Below are positions 35,760 to 48,334 of a stretch of DNA of 64,000 bases, in pieces; position 1 is the first letter of the stretch; each line of letters starts with the position of its first letter. The translations under genes and the position numbers were made by a program. Under the pieces are notes generated by a model. It saw only the letters and a program-made list of their open reading frames with translations. It did not search any database and was not told the DNA's origin. This DNA is from Dichetophora obliterata (taxonomy: Eukaryota > Arthropoda > Insecta > Diptera > Sciomyzidae). The stretch spans positions 215,698,896 through 215,762,895 of the forward strand of contig OY986438.1 in NCBI GenBank assembly GCA_963920525.1, read 5' to 3'.

Positions 35760-38700
35760 TTAATTTAATTTAATGTTAATAATAATAATAAAAATAATAA
35801 TAATGTTTGCAGTTTTTCGTCAGCAATCAAGAATTACCTTTTCTTGCTCCGGTCGCACGAACAAAATAAATAATCCGCGTTATACGTGTTTAGCATCTGA
35901 AAGACAATTTTATATTCAGTCAATTCGTCTTTCGAACGGGCTTCCCAATAGTTTCAGATCTTGTAGTAACGCTGTGCAGTTCAAAAATTATTAAACTTTA
36001 TATATGTCTCAAAGTTTGCTATAATTTTAAAGTTTGTTTTTTTAAAGTTTTTTTCAAAATCTATAAGATGCAAAATTTAGTTTTAAGATTATTTAGGTAC
36101 TCTTACATATAAAAATACTTACAAATGTTGTTTTCGTTTTTTATTTTAATGTTTCATTTTTTTCCTTTAAGGAAGGAAATTTAAGGCTTAAATTGTTAGA
36201 ATAACACTGTTATCTCTACATTTTCAATCATGGTACTGTTCAGAAGAATTTTGTGAATCTTGTAGTGCCAGTAAATCACCAAATTAGTTAAATAAAAATA
36301 AAATTAAAAAAACATCAGAATTCTTTTCTTTTTATGAAAAAAAAATTTCTTTTTTTCCGAGAAAATGTTTCTCTTAGTTATAGCCGATGATTAATAAACG
36401 GTAGAAAATCTTACTCAAATGTAATAAAATTTCAACACAATTGCGCTAAATTTCTTCAATTTAATATTTAATTCATATTTAAAAAATGAGCCATGGCGCT
36501 AAGTGAAATGAAAAGACAAATGTTGTTTGAGCGCCTTCTCAGTGTGGCTTTTTACAAGTGTTATATTAAAATTTGTTATTTTATTAATTTTAAAAACAAA
36601 AAATATTGCCATTTCTGTTGCCAACTGTGTGTTCAGTTAGTAATAGACTAAAACGAAATTGATTATAGCACATTGACACATAGCACATATATCATAAAAA
36701 CTTGCGGAAAAGTGTTTCAGTTTCCTCTGATGCTTGCGATCTGCCCATAAAGATGATTTTGTCTTTTCTGAAACCGTCATTCCTTACATTTTGCGTCATT
36801 CCTGTAACCACTCAAAAACATACAAAACGCATACAGATCAATTTCGTGACGTAATACCATGTGGCCTGAAGCGATTTTAACTTACTTTGGAGCCAAATAG
36901 TAGAATGAAACAATAATTCTACCTTCAAGTCTTATTTTTACATTTCAAATGTAAAAGTGACACTTTTAGCGGAATTACCCATCCATACATGGAATCAAAA
37001 GCGAAAGCTGTTAATAATTCTAATACTTTTGCGCTGTGGACGCAAATGTGTTCCGTTGTTGGGAACGAAAGTTGTTGTTGTCATTTAGTACAAAATTGTT
37101 TGCATAACAGTGTTTTTTTTTTATGTGTAACAATTAATAATCAATTCAGTAAAAACGTAAACGTAAAATTAAAGTAAACGCTTTTGAGAGTGTTTGAGAT
37201 ATCCATTATGAAAAATAATTTTATCATAAATAGATGTATACAGGCTCACATTATTGAAATTTTTGGACAACTGTTCCTTAAACATAATAGAAGATATTCT
37301 TTCAGGATTATCTTGCGGACAATTATTTGTGGTGCCACAGTTCTAGACCCACCACTTATTTAACTCCGCCCACAATAATATAATTCAACAAATGAGGCAT
37401 ATCCAAGAAGCCAACGGCAACAAATACAGTCGCCACGAAATCAATTTTCCATGATGGAGATCGTCAGCACTAAACGCCCATTGAAGCGATGTAAAAATAG
37501 CTTCACGAATGAGTGCACGAGATCAGAGGCAACGCCGAAGTGTAGCCAATCTCAGCTACAACAACTGGTCCAAAGTGTTGGATGAAGGAAGGACGTCATT
37601 TAGAAAAAAAAAAATATATATATATATCTATATATTTCAATAAAAGCTACACTATATTTTTAGTGCAGTTGATGTGTGAAAGCCCCGCTGACATCCAAGC
37701 CTTGTGCCTATTCTTCTTTATCTATAAAAATAGCGCCTGTTCATTTTTTTCTTATTTTCTCGAAACATCACTTCGCGCCTTCATTTTGAACATTTAACGA
37801 TTGCTTCAGCATTTCGCAGACATGATCGTTTATTTAACACAAAATATTTTATTAAAATTTTGTTGCCTTTGATATTTTGAACTGATGCAGAGCAAACCAC
37901 ACAGTAAATAAATAGATAAAAACAATTTCTTTTACGCTCGATATTCTTTTGTCTCACTTATGATTGGTTTTCCACTTATTATCGAAATTCACTGCAATCT
38001 GCCTTTTAACTTAGTTCCTTCCATCAACGCCCACCAGAGATCGAACGAAGCAGAACGGAGCTAGCGCGCGGCCATTAATTTTATGACGCGTATTCGCCGC
38101 AATTTTCAAAATATTTACTCACAAGCAGGTTTATTTATTTAAGAATATATTTAGCGAATTTCTGGGATTTCGCTCGCAAAGATCTTTTTGATCTTTTAAT
38201 GAGTGTCGATCGTGAGCGAGATCAGCGATCGTTGGAGCTGTACGCAGATGGCCTGTCCATCGATTAGACGCGTTGTCTGTCTGTATGACTGGATATATAT
38301 ATGTATGTCTGTTTTTGTTTTGCTGTTGAATATGCTGTGAGATTTCATCGAGTTTTTTTTTGCAAATTTTTCCTTCTACTTTATTTATTTAGATTTGGAT
38401 TAGTTACGCTCGAGGAGGTCTTAAAGTGGGCCACCACTAAATTTTTTACTTTGCGGTTGTGGAATTTTTATAGAATTTGAATCTTTTCTCAAGATTTGTT
38501 TGTTTATTAAATACTTGAAGACGTTTTAGATTTAATAATATGTTTGTTTTATTTCACAAATACATTTTATTTCAAGATGAAAATTTGGATTATATATGTA
38601 GATATAATGAGACGCATGGCTGGCTACAAACTTAGCGTGAAATATATAAAAAGTTATTTTGAATAAAATAATAAAAATTTTTATGAAATAAACATTATGT

Positions 38701-39396
38701 TTATTGAAACATATGAATTATGAAAGTATGTTTGTCAAATTTATAAATAACTCTGATAAAATATTGTCCATTGAAAATTTTTTCGAAATTATTCTTTGAA
38801 GGTGAACATTTTGAAGGATGTGAATTCCAAAAATATATTTTTTAAAACTTTTGTAAGTTTGTCTGTATGCGATAACATAAAAACTTAAGGATGGATTTCG
38901 TGGACAGCATTTTTTATACTGTTTTGTATGGTGTGTATCATTTTTATGCAAAAACTGCTTCACTTTAACAAAAAATGTTATGTTTTATTTCTATTAAGAG
39001 AAATGCAGTGGTGATTTATTTAATAAATTGAATTTTTTTACTTAATTTACCTTAATAAATATCGTTTAGCTTAAATATAACAAATTGATTGAGAACTTTC
39101 TCTTAATGATTCAAATAACTCAAATTTTTTTTGCTTTCTCTATTCCACTTATTCTGTAGAATAATTTTTTTGTAATAAACGTAAATTTAATTAAATTTAC
39201 CCTGAAAAATCGTTTTTCTACTGTTATGCATTTTAAAACCATATTTTAAATCATGATAAAAGATCTTATAGTTTTAAAAATACATTAATAGTGAAGTCTT
39301 TTTTTATTATTATTTTTTTATTATTATATTTTTGTTTTTATCGAAATTATTGTTATTTTAATATCTTATTTTATTGCTTAAAATATTTTATTGCTT
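35760..39396. other. Non-coding stretch
   Basis: No gene was recognised. TAA-repeat sequence lies at 35773-35805 and an (AT)n run at 37612-37635. The segment at 38040-38280 is less AT-rich than its surroundings (CGGAGCTAGCGCGCGGCC) and contains several GATCG motifs, but it has no open frame of note. Confidence 0.4.
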
Positions 39397-39754
39397 AATA
39401 TTGAAATAAATAAGAAGCAACTAGAACAGGTGGCGACCTTCGTAGAGCTGATGGCTATGATCTATAAATAGCTTACTGCTTTAAATGTCATATGATTAAG
39501 TAGCCGATGAGAACGTTAATAATTCTTACGAATTTGTTCAGACATGTGTGAAATCATGACGTATGACTTTAACAGTGAGTTGATCACAGCTGATTACAGT
39601 TGATCACAGCACTACTGAAGAGGAAATGCAGCGATATCCGAAACAGATTGTCTAGTCAGCTCAGTGATTGACTCTTTACAGAGTTGTAGTTGTTGTTGTT
39701 GCCTTCTTAAAAACTTACCTGCTCTAAAGGACGAAATTAAACTAATAATGTAAT
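39397..39754 (+). repeat. Interspersed repeat Z, copy 2
   Basis: Same family and orientation as 21320-21684. The internal TTG run is short here (GTTGTAGTTGTTGTTGTTG). This copy has a local duplication of TTGATCACAGC (39582 and 39600), absent from copy 1. Confidence 0.75.
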
Positions 39755-40196
39755 AATTGCTTAAAATATTTAATTTTTATAGTTGTTAGTTTTAATTCAA
39801 AAATCGTGAGCCAATGCGGATCAAAACAAAAAATTTGTTAGTAACACTGCTTTTAAAAGACAATTGACAGGAATACTTAAGGACAAGGGTCCAATTCATG
39901 CATAGGTATAATTTATTTATATTTTTGTTTTTTTTTTTTTGCAGCAATATTGCTATTATACTAAAAATCACATTTTAAAAAAGTTTGTATAATGATCTAC
40001 TGTTAGTTCTTTTACAAACGAATTTTTAGCAAAAAATAGGTTTGTTCTTAAAGACATTTTATTTCTACAAATGATAATTGAAAAGGGTTAATTTTTAGGT
40101 GCGTAAATGAAAAGGTTAATAAATAATTAAAAAAAAGATTGATCCACTAGTAAGGACTCGTCATCTCAAAAAATAATTTCACACTAAGGCTAGTAT

Positions 40197-42062
40197 TCGT
40201 TGGCAGGATTATAAGTGCAAAATTTGGAGCGGCATCCACGCTAAGATCTGTACCAAGAGGAACCCCTCAGGGAGGGGTTCTATCGCCTCTACTCTGGAAT
40301 TTAGCAGTGAATGAACTGCTAGGCAAACTAGAACTAGAGGGGTGCAGGGTGATAGCTTATGCCGATGACGTTGCTATTGTTACCTCTGGAAAATATATAT
40401 CTACTCTCCGAGACATTATGCAAAACTGCCTAAATACTCTTGTCAACTGGACTATCAGCTGTGGGTTCAGCGTTAATCCTAATAAAACTGAGTTAGTAGT
40501 TTTCACAAGAAAACACAATGTACCTCAAATTAGCCCTCCAAAACTGGGAAATACAAGTCTTATCTTCTCAGATCAAGCAAAATACCTGGGCCTTATACTG
40601 GATAGGAAACTAAACTGGAAGCCCAATCTGCTCGAAAGAGCCAAAAAAGCGAACATTGCCCTATACTCTTGCAAAAAGGCGGTGGGTAGCAAATGGGGTT
40701 TACAGCCAAGTGTTACTCACTGGCTTTATACAGCAGTTGTAAGGCCAATATTGCTATATGGTGCTATTGTCTGGTGGCATGCACTCGAAAAACAGACTCA
40801 CCATAACCTTCTCCGTAAAGTTCAAAGATCAGCTGAACTGTGCATTAGCGGAGCCCTAAGAACCACTCCGACAGACGCATTAGACACAATGCTCCATCTT
40901 ACACCACTTGATATCCTAGCTAAACAGATGGCCGCTAATACAGCCATTCGCCTAGTAGCCACCTCCCAGTGGAAAGAAGGTACACTAGGACATTCTTGTA
41001 TCAGAAAATTTCTCCCTCCTTTACCTAGGTCCATTGATTACATCACACAAAAACTTCTCTTTGAGAGGAAGTTCGATGTATCCATTCCCTCTCGAGAAGA
41101 GTGGGAACAAGAAAACCATTCACCTCACAATGTCATTGAGATCTTTACGGATGGATCAAAACTAGATGGCAAAGTAGGTGGAGGAGTCTACTCAGAAGCA
41201 TTAGGCATCAATATAGCCTTCAGGCTCCCTGACCATTGCAGTGTATTTCAAGCTGAAATCGCTGCTATACATGAAGCGTTAACTTGGCTTCAGAAAAATG
41301 ATATATCTTCCATGGATATATGCATACTTTCTGACAGTCAAGCCGCTCTGAAAGCCCTAGGAACTGTTGAAATAACATCTGAAACAGTTTTCAACTGCCG
41401 CAGATCTCTAAACGAGATGGCAGAGCAGCTCAAAATTATCCTATGCTGGATTCCTGGACATAGGGATTTTCTAGGTAACTGCAGAGCAGATGAACTCGCT
41501 CGCACAGGTACTACCAAACAACTATCTTCAGACAAGACAAACCTTGGTATTCCTCTCACCACATGTAAACTCCTTACACATGAGTTATCCTGTATTAACA
41601 CCAACAAAAGATGGTCAGCAGGTAACACTTGTAATATAGCACGGCAAATCTGGCCCAAACTCAATCTGAAGCGTTCAAAAGAACTCATATCTCTTAGTAG
41701 AGATCACATTGGCACCATGATAGGGATCCTGACAGGGCACTGCCTTATTGGCAGGTACGCTCAAAGATTAAACATACCCCACAACGACTTCTGCAGAAGC
41801 TGTAGAGATGAGGAGGAGGTGGAATCTACAGAACACCTTCTCTGCACCTGCCCAGCGCTGGCTTAAAAACGTTTTCTTCACCTAAACAACTGGTTTTTCA
41901 GAGACCTCGAAGAACTCTCGGTAATATCGATATAGCGAATCCTAAGCTTTGTGAACAGCTCAAGCTGGTTTGAATAGAGAAGGGAGATCAACCCCTGTGG
42001 TACCACAATGGACCTTATTGGCCTAAGTGCGTCTCAATTTGAGGCAGCCACTTTAACCTAAC
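40197..42062 (+). mobile_element. LOA-type LINE fragment with 13-bp target-site duplication
   Basis: A 1866-bp retroposed fragment is flanked by exact 13-bp copies of CTAAGGCTAGTAT (40184-40196 and 42063-42075). It begins in the RT domain, so it is 5'-truncated, as is usual for target-primed reverse transcription. It carries RT, thumb and RNase H regions. It ends near TTAACCTAAC, without a poly(A) run. Clean duplications and a long open frame show a recent insertion. Confidence 0.9.
40199..41866 (+). CDS. LINE ORF2 fragment: RT C-terminal part plus RNase H
   Basis: The frame is open from the insertion point. It reads GRIISAKFGAASTLRSVPRG, TPQGGVLSPLLWNLAVNELL and the active site AYADDVAIV. 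Thumb blocks YLGLILDRKLNW and LYTAVVRPILLYGAIVWW follow. RNase H covers roughly the middle of the second half, with all four acidic residues visible: IFTDGSK (Asp), QAEIAAIHEAL (Glu), ILSDSQAAL (Asp) and RADELAR (Asp), plus WIPGH. A zinc-knuckle-like end (CRSCRDEEEVESTEHLLCTC) precedes the stop. TPQGGVLSP and the RNase H point to the LOA/I group. It has no start codon or endonuclease, so it is a dead fragment. Confidence 0.85.
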   Translation, partial: VGRIISAKFGAASTLRSVPRGTPQGGVLSPLLWNLAVNELLGKLELEGCRVIAYADDVAIVTSGKYISTLRDIMQNCLNTLVNWTISCGFSVNPNKTELVVFTRKHNVPQISPPKLGNTSLIFSDQAKYLGLILDRKLNWKPNLLERAKKANIALYSCKKAVGSKWGLQPSVTHWLYTAVVRPILLYGAIVWWHALEKQTHHNLLRKVQRSAELCISGALRTTPTDALDTMLHLTPLDILAKQMAANTAIRLVATSQWKEGTLGHSCIRKFLPPLPRSIDYITQKLLFERKFDVSIPSREEWEQENHSPHNVIEIFTDGSKLDGKVGGGVYSEALGINIAFRLPDHCSVFQAEIAAIHEALTWLQKNDISSMDICILSDSQAALKALGTVEITSETVFNCRRSLNEMAEQLKIILCWIPGHRDFLGNCRADELARTGTTKQLSSDKTNLGIPLTTCKLLTHELSCINTNKRWSAGNTCNIARQIWPKLNLKRSKELISLSRDHIGTMIGILTGHCLIGRYAQRLNIPHNDFCRSCRDEEEVESTEHLLCTCPALA

Positions 42063-42075
42063 CTAAGGCTAGTAT

Positions 42076-44393
42076 AAGCTTATTGAGACAAAACAGTTTC
42101 AAAACATTTTTATTTTCGTGTTCATGTTGAGTGCGCTCACTGAGATAGATTGTTTCACTGATCTTTTCTACACTTCTTCAATTTAAAAATAATTTTTCAT
42201 ATCATCTTCGTTGATTACATGGTTAATTATATTTGCTATGTTTACTTCGCGCACGTCTTTTACCGTTTAACACCAATATGCAAATTTTCGAAACAAAAAG
42301 TTTCAAAATTCATTTGACTTCCAGAGCTTCAGCACAATAAGTTTTGTCTTTGCATCAAAACCAGCGGTGCCCAAAAGGCCGTCCATGGGCGGAGAGCTTT
42401 CACACGCATTTGTTAACACTAAAATGAAAAATCTTTCAGTAGCTATCCAGACTTTAAGCAGGCAGGTTGCGGCTGCTCACTTCTTAATATGTTCTTGTTT
42501 TTCAAGAGTGCCAATTGCCAAACAGATATATAAACCCTACTTTCTTACACTATCATATTTGATACTATTTTTTGGTTTTTTTTTCCGTTTGTTCTTTGCA
42601 CGAGTCAATGAATTTCAAAAATACAATTTCCTGTACGGATACACTCGAACATAAAAATTAATATTTTTTTTTAACTTTTCCCTCACAAAACAAAAAGTTC
42701 CAAATCCTCAGTTAGTATCAAAAATTATACTACACGCCATCTGTTGTATATGGCAAACAAGTGGTACGATGAGGCGTGGAATATCGCAAACGAAGCTTTA
42801 TTTCGGATCATTCTTTGCCTTCATTTACAAGTTTTTTGTGTTGTGAAAATGTCTCGCAAATGTCAAGAAATGAATTTTCTTGAGTTATATGAAGTAATAG
42901 TAATATAAATAATAAGAAAATAATACAATATTAATAACAATTTAAAAAAAATTAAAATTATAATAAAAATTCGGAATTTTAATTTGAGTTGAAATGTATT
43001 CTTCTTTGAATTTTCTATAATAGTATCAAATTTGACCCCAATAGAGAATAAGTGATTCATTTGAAACAGAGATGTAGTGTTTGAACCTTTGCTAACTTTA
43101 ACAGTTGCACTTTAAAATTCTTAGAAATAGAGTTTCCAATTGATGCAACCTTGTTTTATTCTTACTTAATTTTCACCTACCCCCTCAATAGCCCACATGA
43201 CTATCCCGAAATATTTCAAAACCAAAGATTTCACCAACAAATATTTCATTAAAATTGCATATTTGCTTAAATATTTCATGCCGCTGCTGTTGCAACACGC
43301 TGTGTCTTGATTTAATTTCAATCGAAATAAGATGATTATAAAAATATAAAAATGCAAATTAACAACTTTAGCTCGTTAAACCGATGAATGTTTTTAATGG
43401 TACACATTTTTTGCTCTGAATTTAGAAACATTCACTTTGATGGTGTTTGCCAAAGATTTATTTGTTTACATAGAAGTTTTAATTCTCTCGAAATACTTTC
43501 CGCCTCCCTTACTTAAATTTGCTAGGAATCCCCATACACGATACGCCCTGCAGTCTCCACAATCACATTTACTATTAATCGAAATCAAAGAGAATCCACA
43601 CAGCGGGTCGCACTCCATTCTGGCCGCACGCACGATCGTTATTTTAATGAATGCAACAGCGTGTTAAAAAAAAATACAATGCAACAAGCCTAAGCAACGG
43701 CTAGCTCCTAATTTTATGGCACTTTTATATCATCTGCTGAACAGAGTAACTACAAAAATTACGCAAATCCGAATTCAAGCAGTAAATCTTAGAACTAGCA
43801 GACACAATCTTTAGCGCGATTATACAGCAATTATTAATCCTTAAAGCACCAATACAGCACATCTCTACATCAGGATGTTGTGCCTTAATTTAACATATAT
43901 TTTGTGGTCTTTTGTTTGTTTAACAACAACTACAACAATACTAGTCGCAGTTATTCAAACTGCAGCATGCAAACGTGTGTCTGTCCGTAAACGAACTATA
44001 TGAAAAATAATCTCAGACTTGCTCTCACTCCCTCGCCTGGAAAACTTTATTGTTTTTCTAAGAGAAACTCTCTACTCTACGAATAGAACAAATTTAGTAT
44101 CTGTAAGATACGTGCATCTTTTGTTTACATTGATGAGCAGCGAACGATCTCAACAGTTCGCAAAGCATGCGATCAGAGAAAAACCGTTCTTCCTGAGTGT
44201 TTAAAAAACATTTAAAATTGTTTTTATACTGCTTCTACATCGCATTGTGGTTCCTGTCACCAAACGCACCGCAACGTGTTACACATTTTGAGCTCGTCCG
44301 TGAAAAGATCACCCCAATTCGACGCCATCACCAGAGGATTCGATCATATCTCTAGCTCACCAGAAGCTGAGTAATTTTTCCAATTTGAATTTT
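42076..44393. other. Region upstream of FoxL1
   Basis: No coding sequence was recognised. This interval should hold the promoter and probably enhancers of the forkhead gene. I could not identify individual transcription-factor sites with confidence. Confidence 0.4.
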
Positions 44394-44399
44394 TCAGTC
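44394..44399 (+). promoter_or_regulatory. Candidate initiator (TCAGTC)
   Basis: TCAGTC matches the Drosophila initiator consensus (TCAKTY) and lies 110 bp upstream of the FoxL1 ATG. No TATA box at -30 and no good downstream element at +28 was seen, so this is only a candidate start site. Confidence 0.2.
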
Positions 44400-44508
44400 G
44401 GTGCTCCGAGCTCTTCGAGTAGTGATCATAGTTCGGGATATTTTTTTTTTTTTTTGGTTGTGTTTATGTGAAATTTGTTGATTCAGCAAATATTGGGTAA
44501 AATTAAAA

Positions 44509-44846
44509 ATGTTGCCCTCCAACTATTATACAAATACGTCACTAGACGAGTTACAGTTGTCGAATTCCGCGTTTTCGAACATACATCCGGAATATCTCTG
44601 CGTATCAACGCCGTCGGCTGGACACGTGTTACATGATTCTGCCGCCGCCGCATACTACTACCAAAGCTTAAACCCCTTTCTTCGAATACACAACAGTTTT
44701 TGGTCGCTTCCATTGTCTTTCTTGCAAAACACACATCGACCGGAAAAGCCGCCATTTTCCTATATCGCACTCATCGCGATGGCAATAAGCAGTGCTCCAA
44801 ATCAGCGTTTAACACTCAGTGGAATTTACAAGTTTATCATGGAAAA
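44509..44846 (+). CDS. FoxL1: FoxL1-like forkhead transcription factor, exon 1
   Basis: It encodes residues 1-112 and two bases of codon 113 of a 372-aa forkhead protein. The N-terminus ([20 protein letters not shown]) is Ser/Tyr-rich with no motif I recognise. The forkhead DNA-binding domain starts at about residue 78 with [20 protein letters not shown], then [18 protein letters not shown]. The exon ends in front of a GTAAAT donor at 44847, so the unspliced frame stops immediately. The start ATG follows AAAA, a favourable fly context. Forkhead factors bind DNA in the nucleus. FoxL1 is assigned from the domain and the later [13 protein letters not shown] segment; other Fox classes differ there (FoxC/FoxD: NGSFLRRR; FoxF: GSFRRRPRG). 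Confidence 0.85.
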
Positions 44847-45689
44847 GTAAATGTGAACACGTATTGTAATATAAGAAATTTGATAAAAAATAACCGAAAA
44901 AATACCTATCTTGAAAAAAAAATCCATAGAAATAAAGCTATCATTTTGTGGATACAATTTGTATAATCTCAAATGAAGTTAAAGCTGCCAGCCGCAATAT
45001 TTTTAACTGTTGTCAAAAATCATGTTTCATTTAAGAAAAAAGTTTATCTTGAAAATTTAATTTTCTAACTTAAATGAATCTTTAGTGAACTTCTTTTAGT
45101 AATTGTGGAAATGGAGTTATTTATAATCTTAACCCAAAGCTAAGATCTACAAAGTGTGTTATTACTTATATTGGCCATTCTATATCAAATCGGAATCTTA
45201 ATAAAAATCTATATCTTATTCCCACTTCCAAAGTGCAATAATGTCGGTGTAAGCTTCATTCTTGTGTTCGGGCACCGTTTGAACGAAACACATTAGATCC
45301 ACACTTTCTAAAAAGTATTTTACACACAGACCGATAGTTTTGTAAGATTCCCTGATGCAAAAGTTTTATTCTTTTATCTTATTGCACTCATACGTGTACT
45401 GCGTAAAAAGGAGTATACTGTCTTTGTCACTCCATTTGTAGCGCCCATAAGAAGGCGTGGCAGACAAAAAATATATACAGAGGCACACAGTATCCATTTT
45501 TTCATTTAATAAGGTATATATTAAAAAAATTCATGTTTTCAAAACCCTTATTCTAGGAAAAACTTATCTCTTAATTGTTTATTTAAAAATAACAAAAAGT
45601 AAACGGAATTGTTATCCATTAAATAAAAAATAACATTTAACATATGCATCTTCAGACTTTACAGAGACAAAACTATTCACACATTCAGT

Positions 45690-46614
45690 AAAATATTAAT
45701 ATATAGTTGGCATAACTTTTTGTTTGACAACTTCGTGTAATCTATTTGGCATGGATTGAACCGATTTTTTAGTCAAACTTTCATCCAAACTCTTCCATTC
45801 CTATTGGAACTTGGAATTCCTATTCCATACACGCCTCCCGAATTCATCCCACAAATTTTCGATGGGTCTGGAAATGTGTGTGTTGTTAGAATGCGCCCGT
45901 CGTGTCAGTATGCTTGAAATCATTATCTTGTTGGAAATAAAAGTTGTTAACTATACTCAGGTTCGGAGCACATTTTACAAAATTTTCTTTTTGATTTTTA
46001 CAAATCCGAGGTAAACAGATTTGTCCATAATACCGTCAATATATGCAAGATTCCCCAAACCTGCCGCTAACATAAGCCCCCAACCAATGACTTCCTCACA
46101 ACCATGTTTCACCAGGTTCCTTCCAAATCCTTCCATCCGACCATCCAATTGAAAGATGTTAAACTTACTCTCGGCGCTGAAAAGTACGTTGATTCAGAAA
46201 TCAAGTTGCTTATCTTTATATACCCTTGCGAAATCTAGCCTCTTTTTCTTATTGGCTTTGCTGATAAGAGGTTTTTTTCACGCCACTCGCGAACTAAAAC
46301 CGGCAGGTTTTTTGGCCCATAGTTTTCGGATGAATTACTTTGTAAACTTATTTTTGAACTTGTACTGCAACTTGTGTTGAAGTAATTTTTGGTTTTTTTT
46401 TTTTCTTATTATTTTTTCTCATCAAAGGTAGTTGGCTTGCATGTTCTATAGGTATGAGGTCGGCTTTGAGGAGTTCCCTTTCCTTCAAAACGCTTTATTA
46501 TACTATAAATTTCTTTTCTTTTTAGCCGATTTCTGCACTTGATTTATATTCATTGTGCAGATGTAGAATTATTTTTTTTTAGCTTCACTTGTTTCTTTTT
46601 GCTTCCGACTCATT
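45690..46614 (-). pseudogene. Tc1-like transposase pseudogene
   Basis: The minus strand starts MSRKQKETSEAKKK at about 46612. It passes through frame-shifted HTH remnants to VLFSAESKFNIFQLDGR (first catalytic Asp replaced by Ala in the usual FSDESKFN). It continues EVIGWGLMLAAGLGNLAYID and GIMDKSVYLGFVK. Near the C-terminus it reads IENLWDEFGRRVWNRNSKFQ, a stop, EWKSLDESLTKKSVQSMPNR and LHEVVKQKVMPTIY. The segment with the second Asp (QDNDPKHT) is lost or unrecognisable. TIRs were not found. It is clearly dead, and a different subfamily from the intact element at 30162. Confidence 0.8.
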
Positions 46615-48018
46615 TTTAACACGAGATCAATTTTCAACAACGCACACGCCAAAAATGTAAAATAACTAAATAAATTTAATTTTAAATGCTCGCATTTATA
46701 ACGGCACTTTTCCGAAAGTATAAATTGCTTTGTTACAAGGAAAAATCAATTAAAATTTTAAAAAACATGCTTTGTGGTAATAATTTTGTCCCTACTCACG
46801 TATGACTTGTTTTACATTTCATTTAATTTTCTTGCATATGAACATTTTTTTGTAAATTTATTATTGTATTAAGATATGTATTGAAACAACAAATCTTTTG
46901 TATTAATATAGTATTAGTGTAATTTTTAACGATTGGAAGATATAAAGTGTGAAATTTCAGTATGTAATATGTGTGAATAATGTATGTATTCTTGTAGTGT
47001 ATCGTCGATGCGAGTGCAAAACCGCTATGCGCCACTTGCCAATACACACATACGGTGATAGTAAAATTTTAAAGGGAGGCAGAAAAATTGATTTTCTTTT
47101 AAACTATTGAATTGATTTTCAACTGAACTAAACATTTATTCAAATTAGATATTTACTTTGTACTCAAGTAAGCATTAAATAAAAAATCAAAATGAATGAA
47201 TCAATCATGAATGATTAAAATGAAAATGAAATGCATTTTGGCCTTTTTGCAATATACGCGGTATTGCAAGTGGCGGATACGCGGTATTGCACTATGATAT
47301 TCTTCTCTAACATCAACTCATGAGCAACGCTGCCAAAATGTTAAAATTTTATATCATTTTAATAAAATTTTATATAAAATTATAGATTATAGAAATTTTA
47401 GATAAAATTTTTTACCAAAACTGGTAAATTTTTTTCTTGATGTGAAAACGTAAAACTGAATTCTATTTTGGTAAATTTTTGCAGTGACGAAACCAAACAA
47501 TTTCTTTTTAAATATGATCCCTAACTCTACATTAAAGGATGGAACACTGTTTTGTGTTACTTGAAAAAAGATATTAAAATTATCGGCCTTTTTCAATGTT
47601 TTCGAACTTGTGTGCTACGAAAAAACAGTCCTGCTGAGCTGGGAAAGCAATGGAAATCACTACGATTTTCTAAGTTTAGCGAGATTGTTATTGAAGACTT
47701 GTAGAAAAGAGTAGCTTCTTTTAAAAATTGCGTGGTTAAAACTGTTTTATAGAGCTAACAAATTTTGTTAAAAATTTAATGACTCTTCCTCACATTTCAG
47801 CCGCTGATAAAAGAAAATTTCAAGACCTTCCTTTAATAAAAACAAAACTAAGAAACAGACTCAATTTTAAAACCATAAGTAATATGATGCTTTTCAAAGC
47901 ATTAATTAATAGTGAAAATATCTGCACTTTATATGGTCAGCGAAAAAATATCTGTCTCATACAGTGTTTCTTCTTTCTTTTATTTAATATTTTGTGGCTT
48001 TTTAATAAATTATACATA

Positions 48019-48160
48019 GCGCACAAAAGTGATAAGTGAAAATTATTAAATGTATTGAATAGTTTATTTTGTGTGTAATTTTCAGTACATTTCAATTAAA
48101 AACATAAAAATATAAGCGTTTCTGGAAATTTCAAAATTTTCACTTATCACTTTTGTGCGC
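48019..48160. mobile_element. 142-bp MITE with ~24-bp perfect inverted ends
   Basis: It begins GCGCACAAAAGTGATAAGTG and ends with the exact reverse complement CACTTATCACTTTTGTGCGC, extending inward through AAAAT/ATTTT. TA precedes the left end and TTA follows the right, so a Tc1/mariner-type TA duplication with one change is plausible. Non-coding interior. Confidence 0.7.
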
Positions 48161-48194
48161 TTAACCATCGATATACAGTGGGTGGCCAAATTAA

Positions 48195-48334
48195 CCCGAA
48201 TCACCCTGAGTTCATTTTTTTTTTAATTTTCAGAATGACCTGTTAACGCAAATATAAAATGGTTTAAACTAAAGTAAGCACATTTTAAGTGTATGTGTTT
48301 GCGTTGCCATATGGCAAGGACAGGGTGTTTCGGG
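48195..48334 (+). mobile_element. TTAA-type MITE, copy 1
   Basis: A 140-bp unit lies between TTAA duplications (48191-48194 and 48335-48338). Its ends are CCCGAATCACCCTG and CAGGGTGTTTCGGG, inverted repeats with one mismatch. The piggyBac-like assignment rests on TTAA targeting and CCC tips. The interior includes GTTGCCATATGGCAA. A second copy in inverted orientation lies at 58285-58422, about 90% identical by eye. Confidence 0.8.

Noticed and set aside
44700..44966. 88-aa open frame overlapping FoxL1 exon 1
   Set aside because: Shadow frame of the forkhead exon that runs into the intron; the exon 1 frame is the conserved one.
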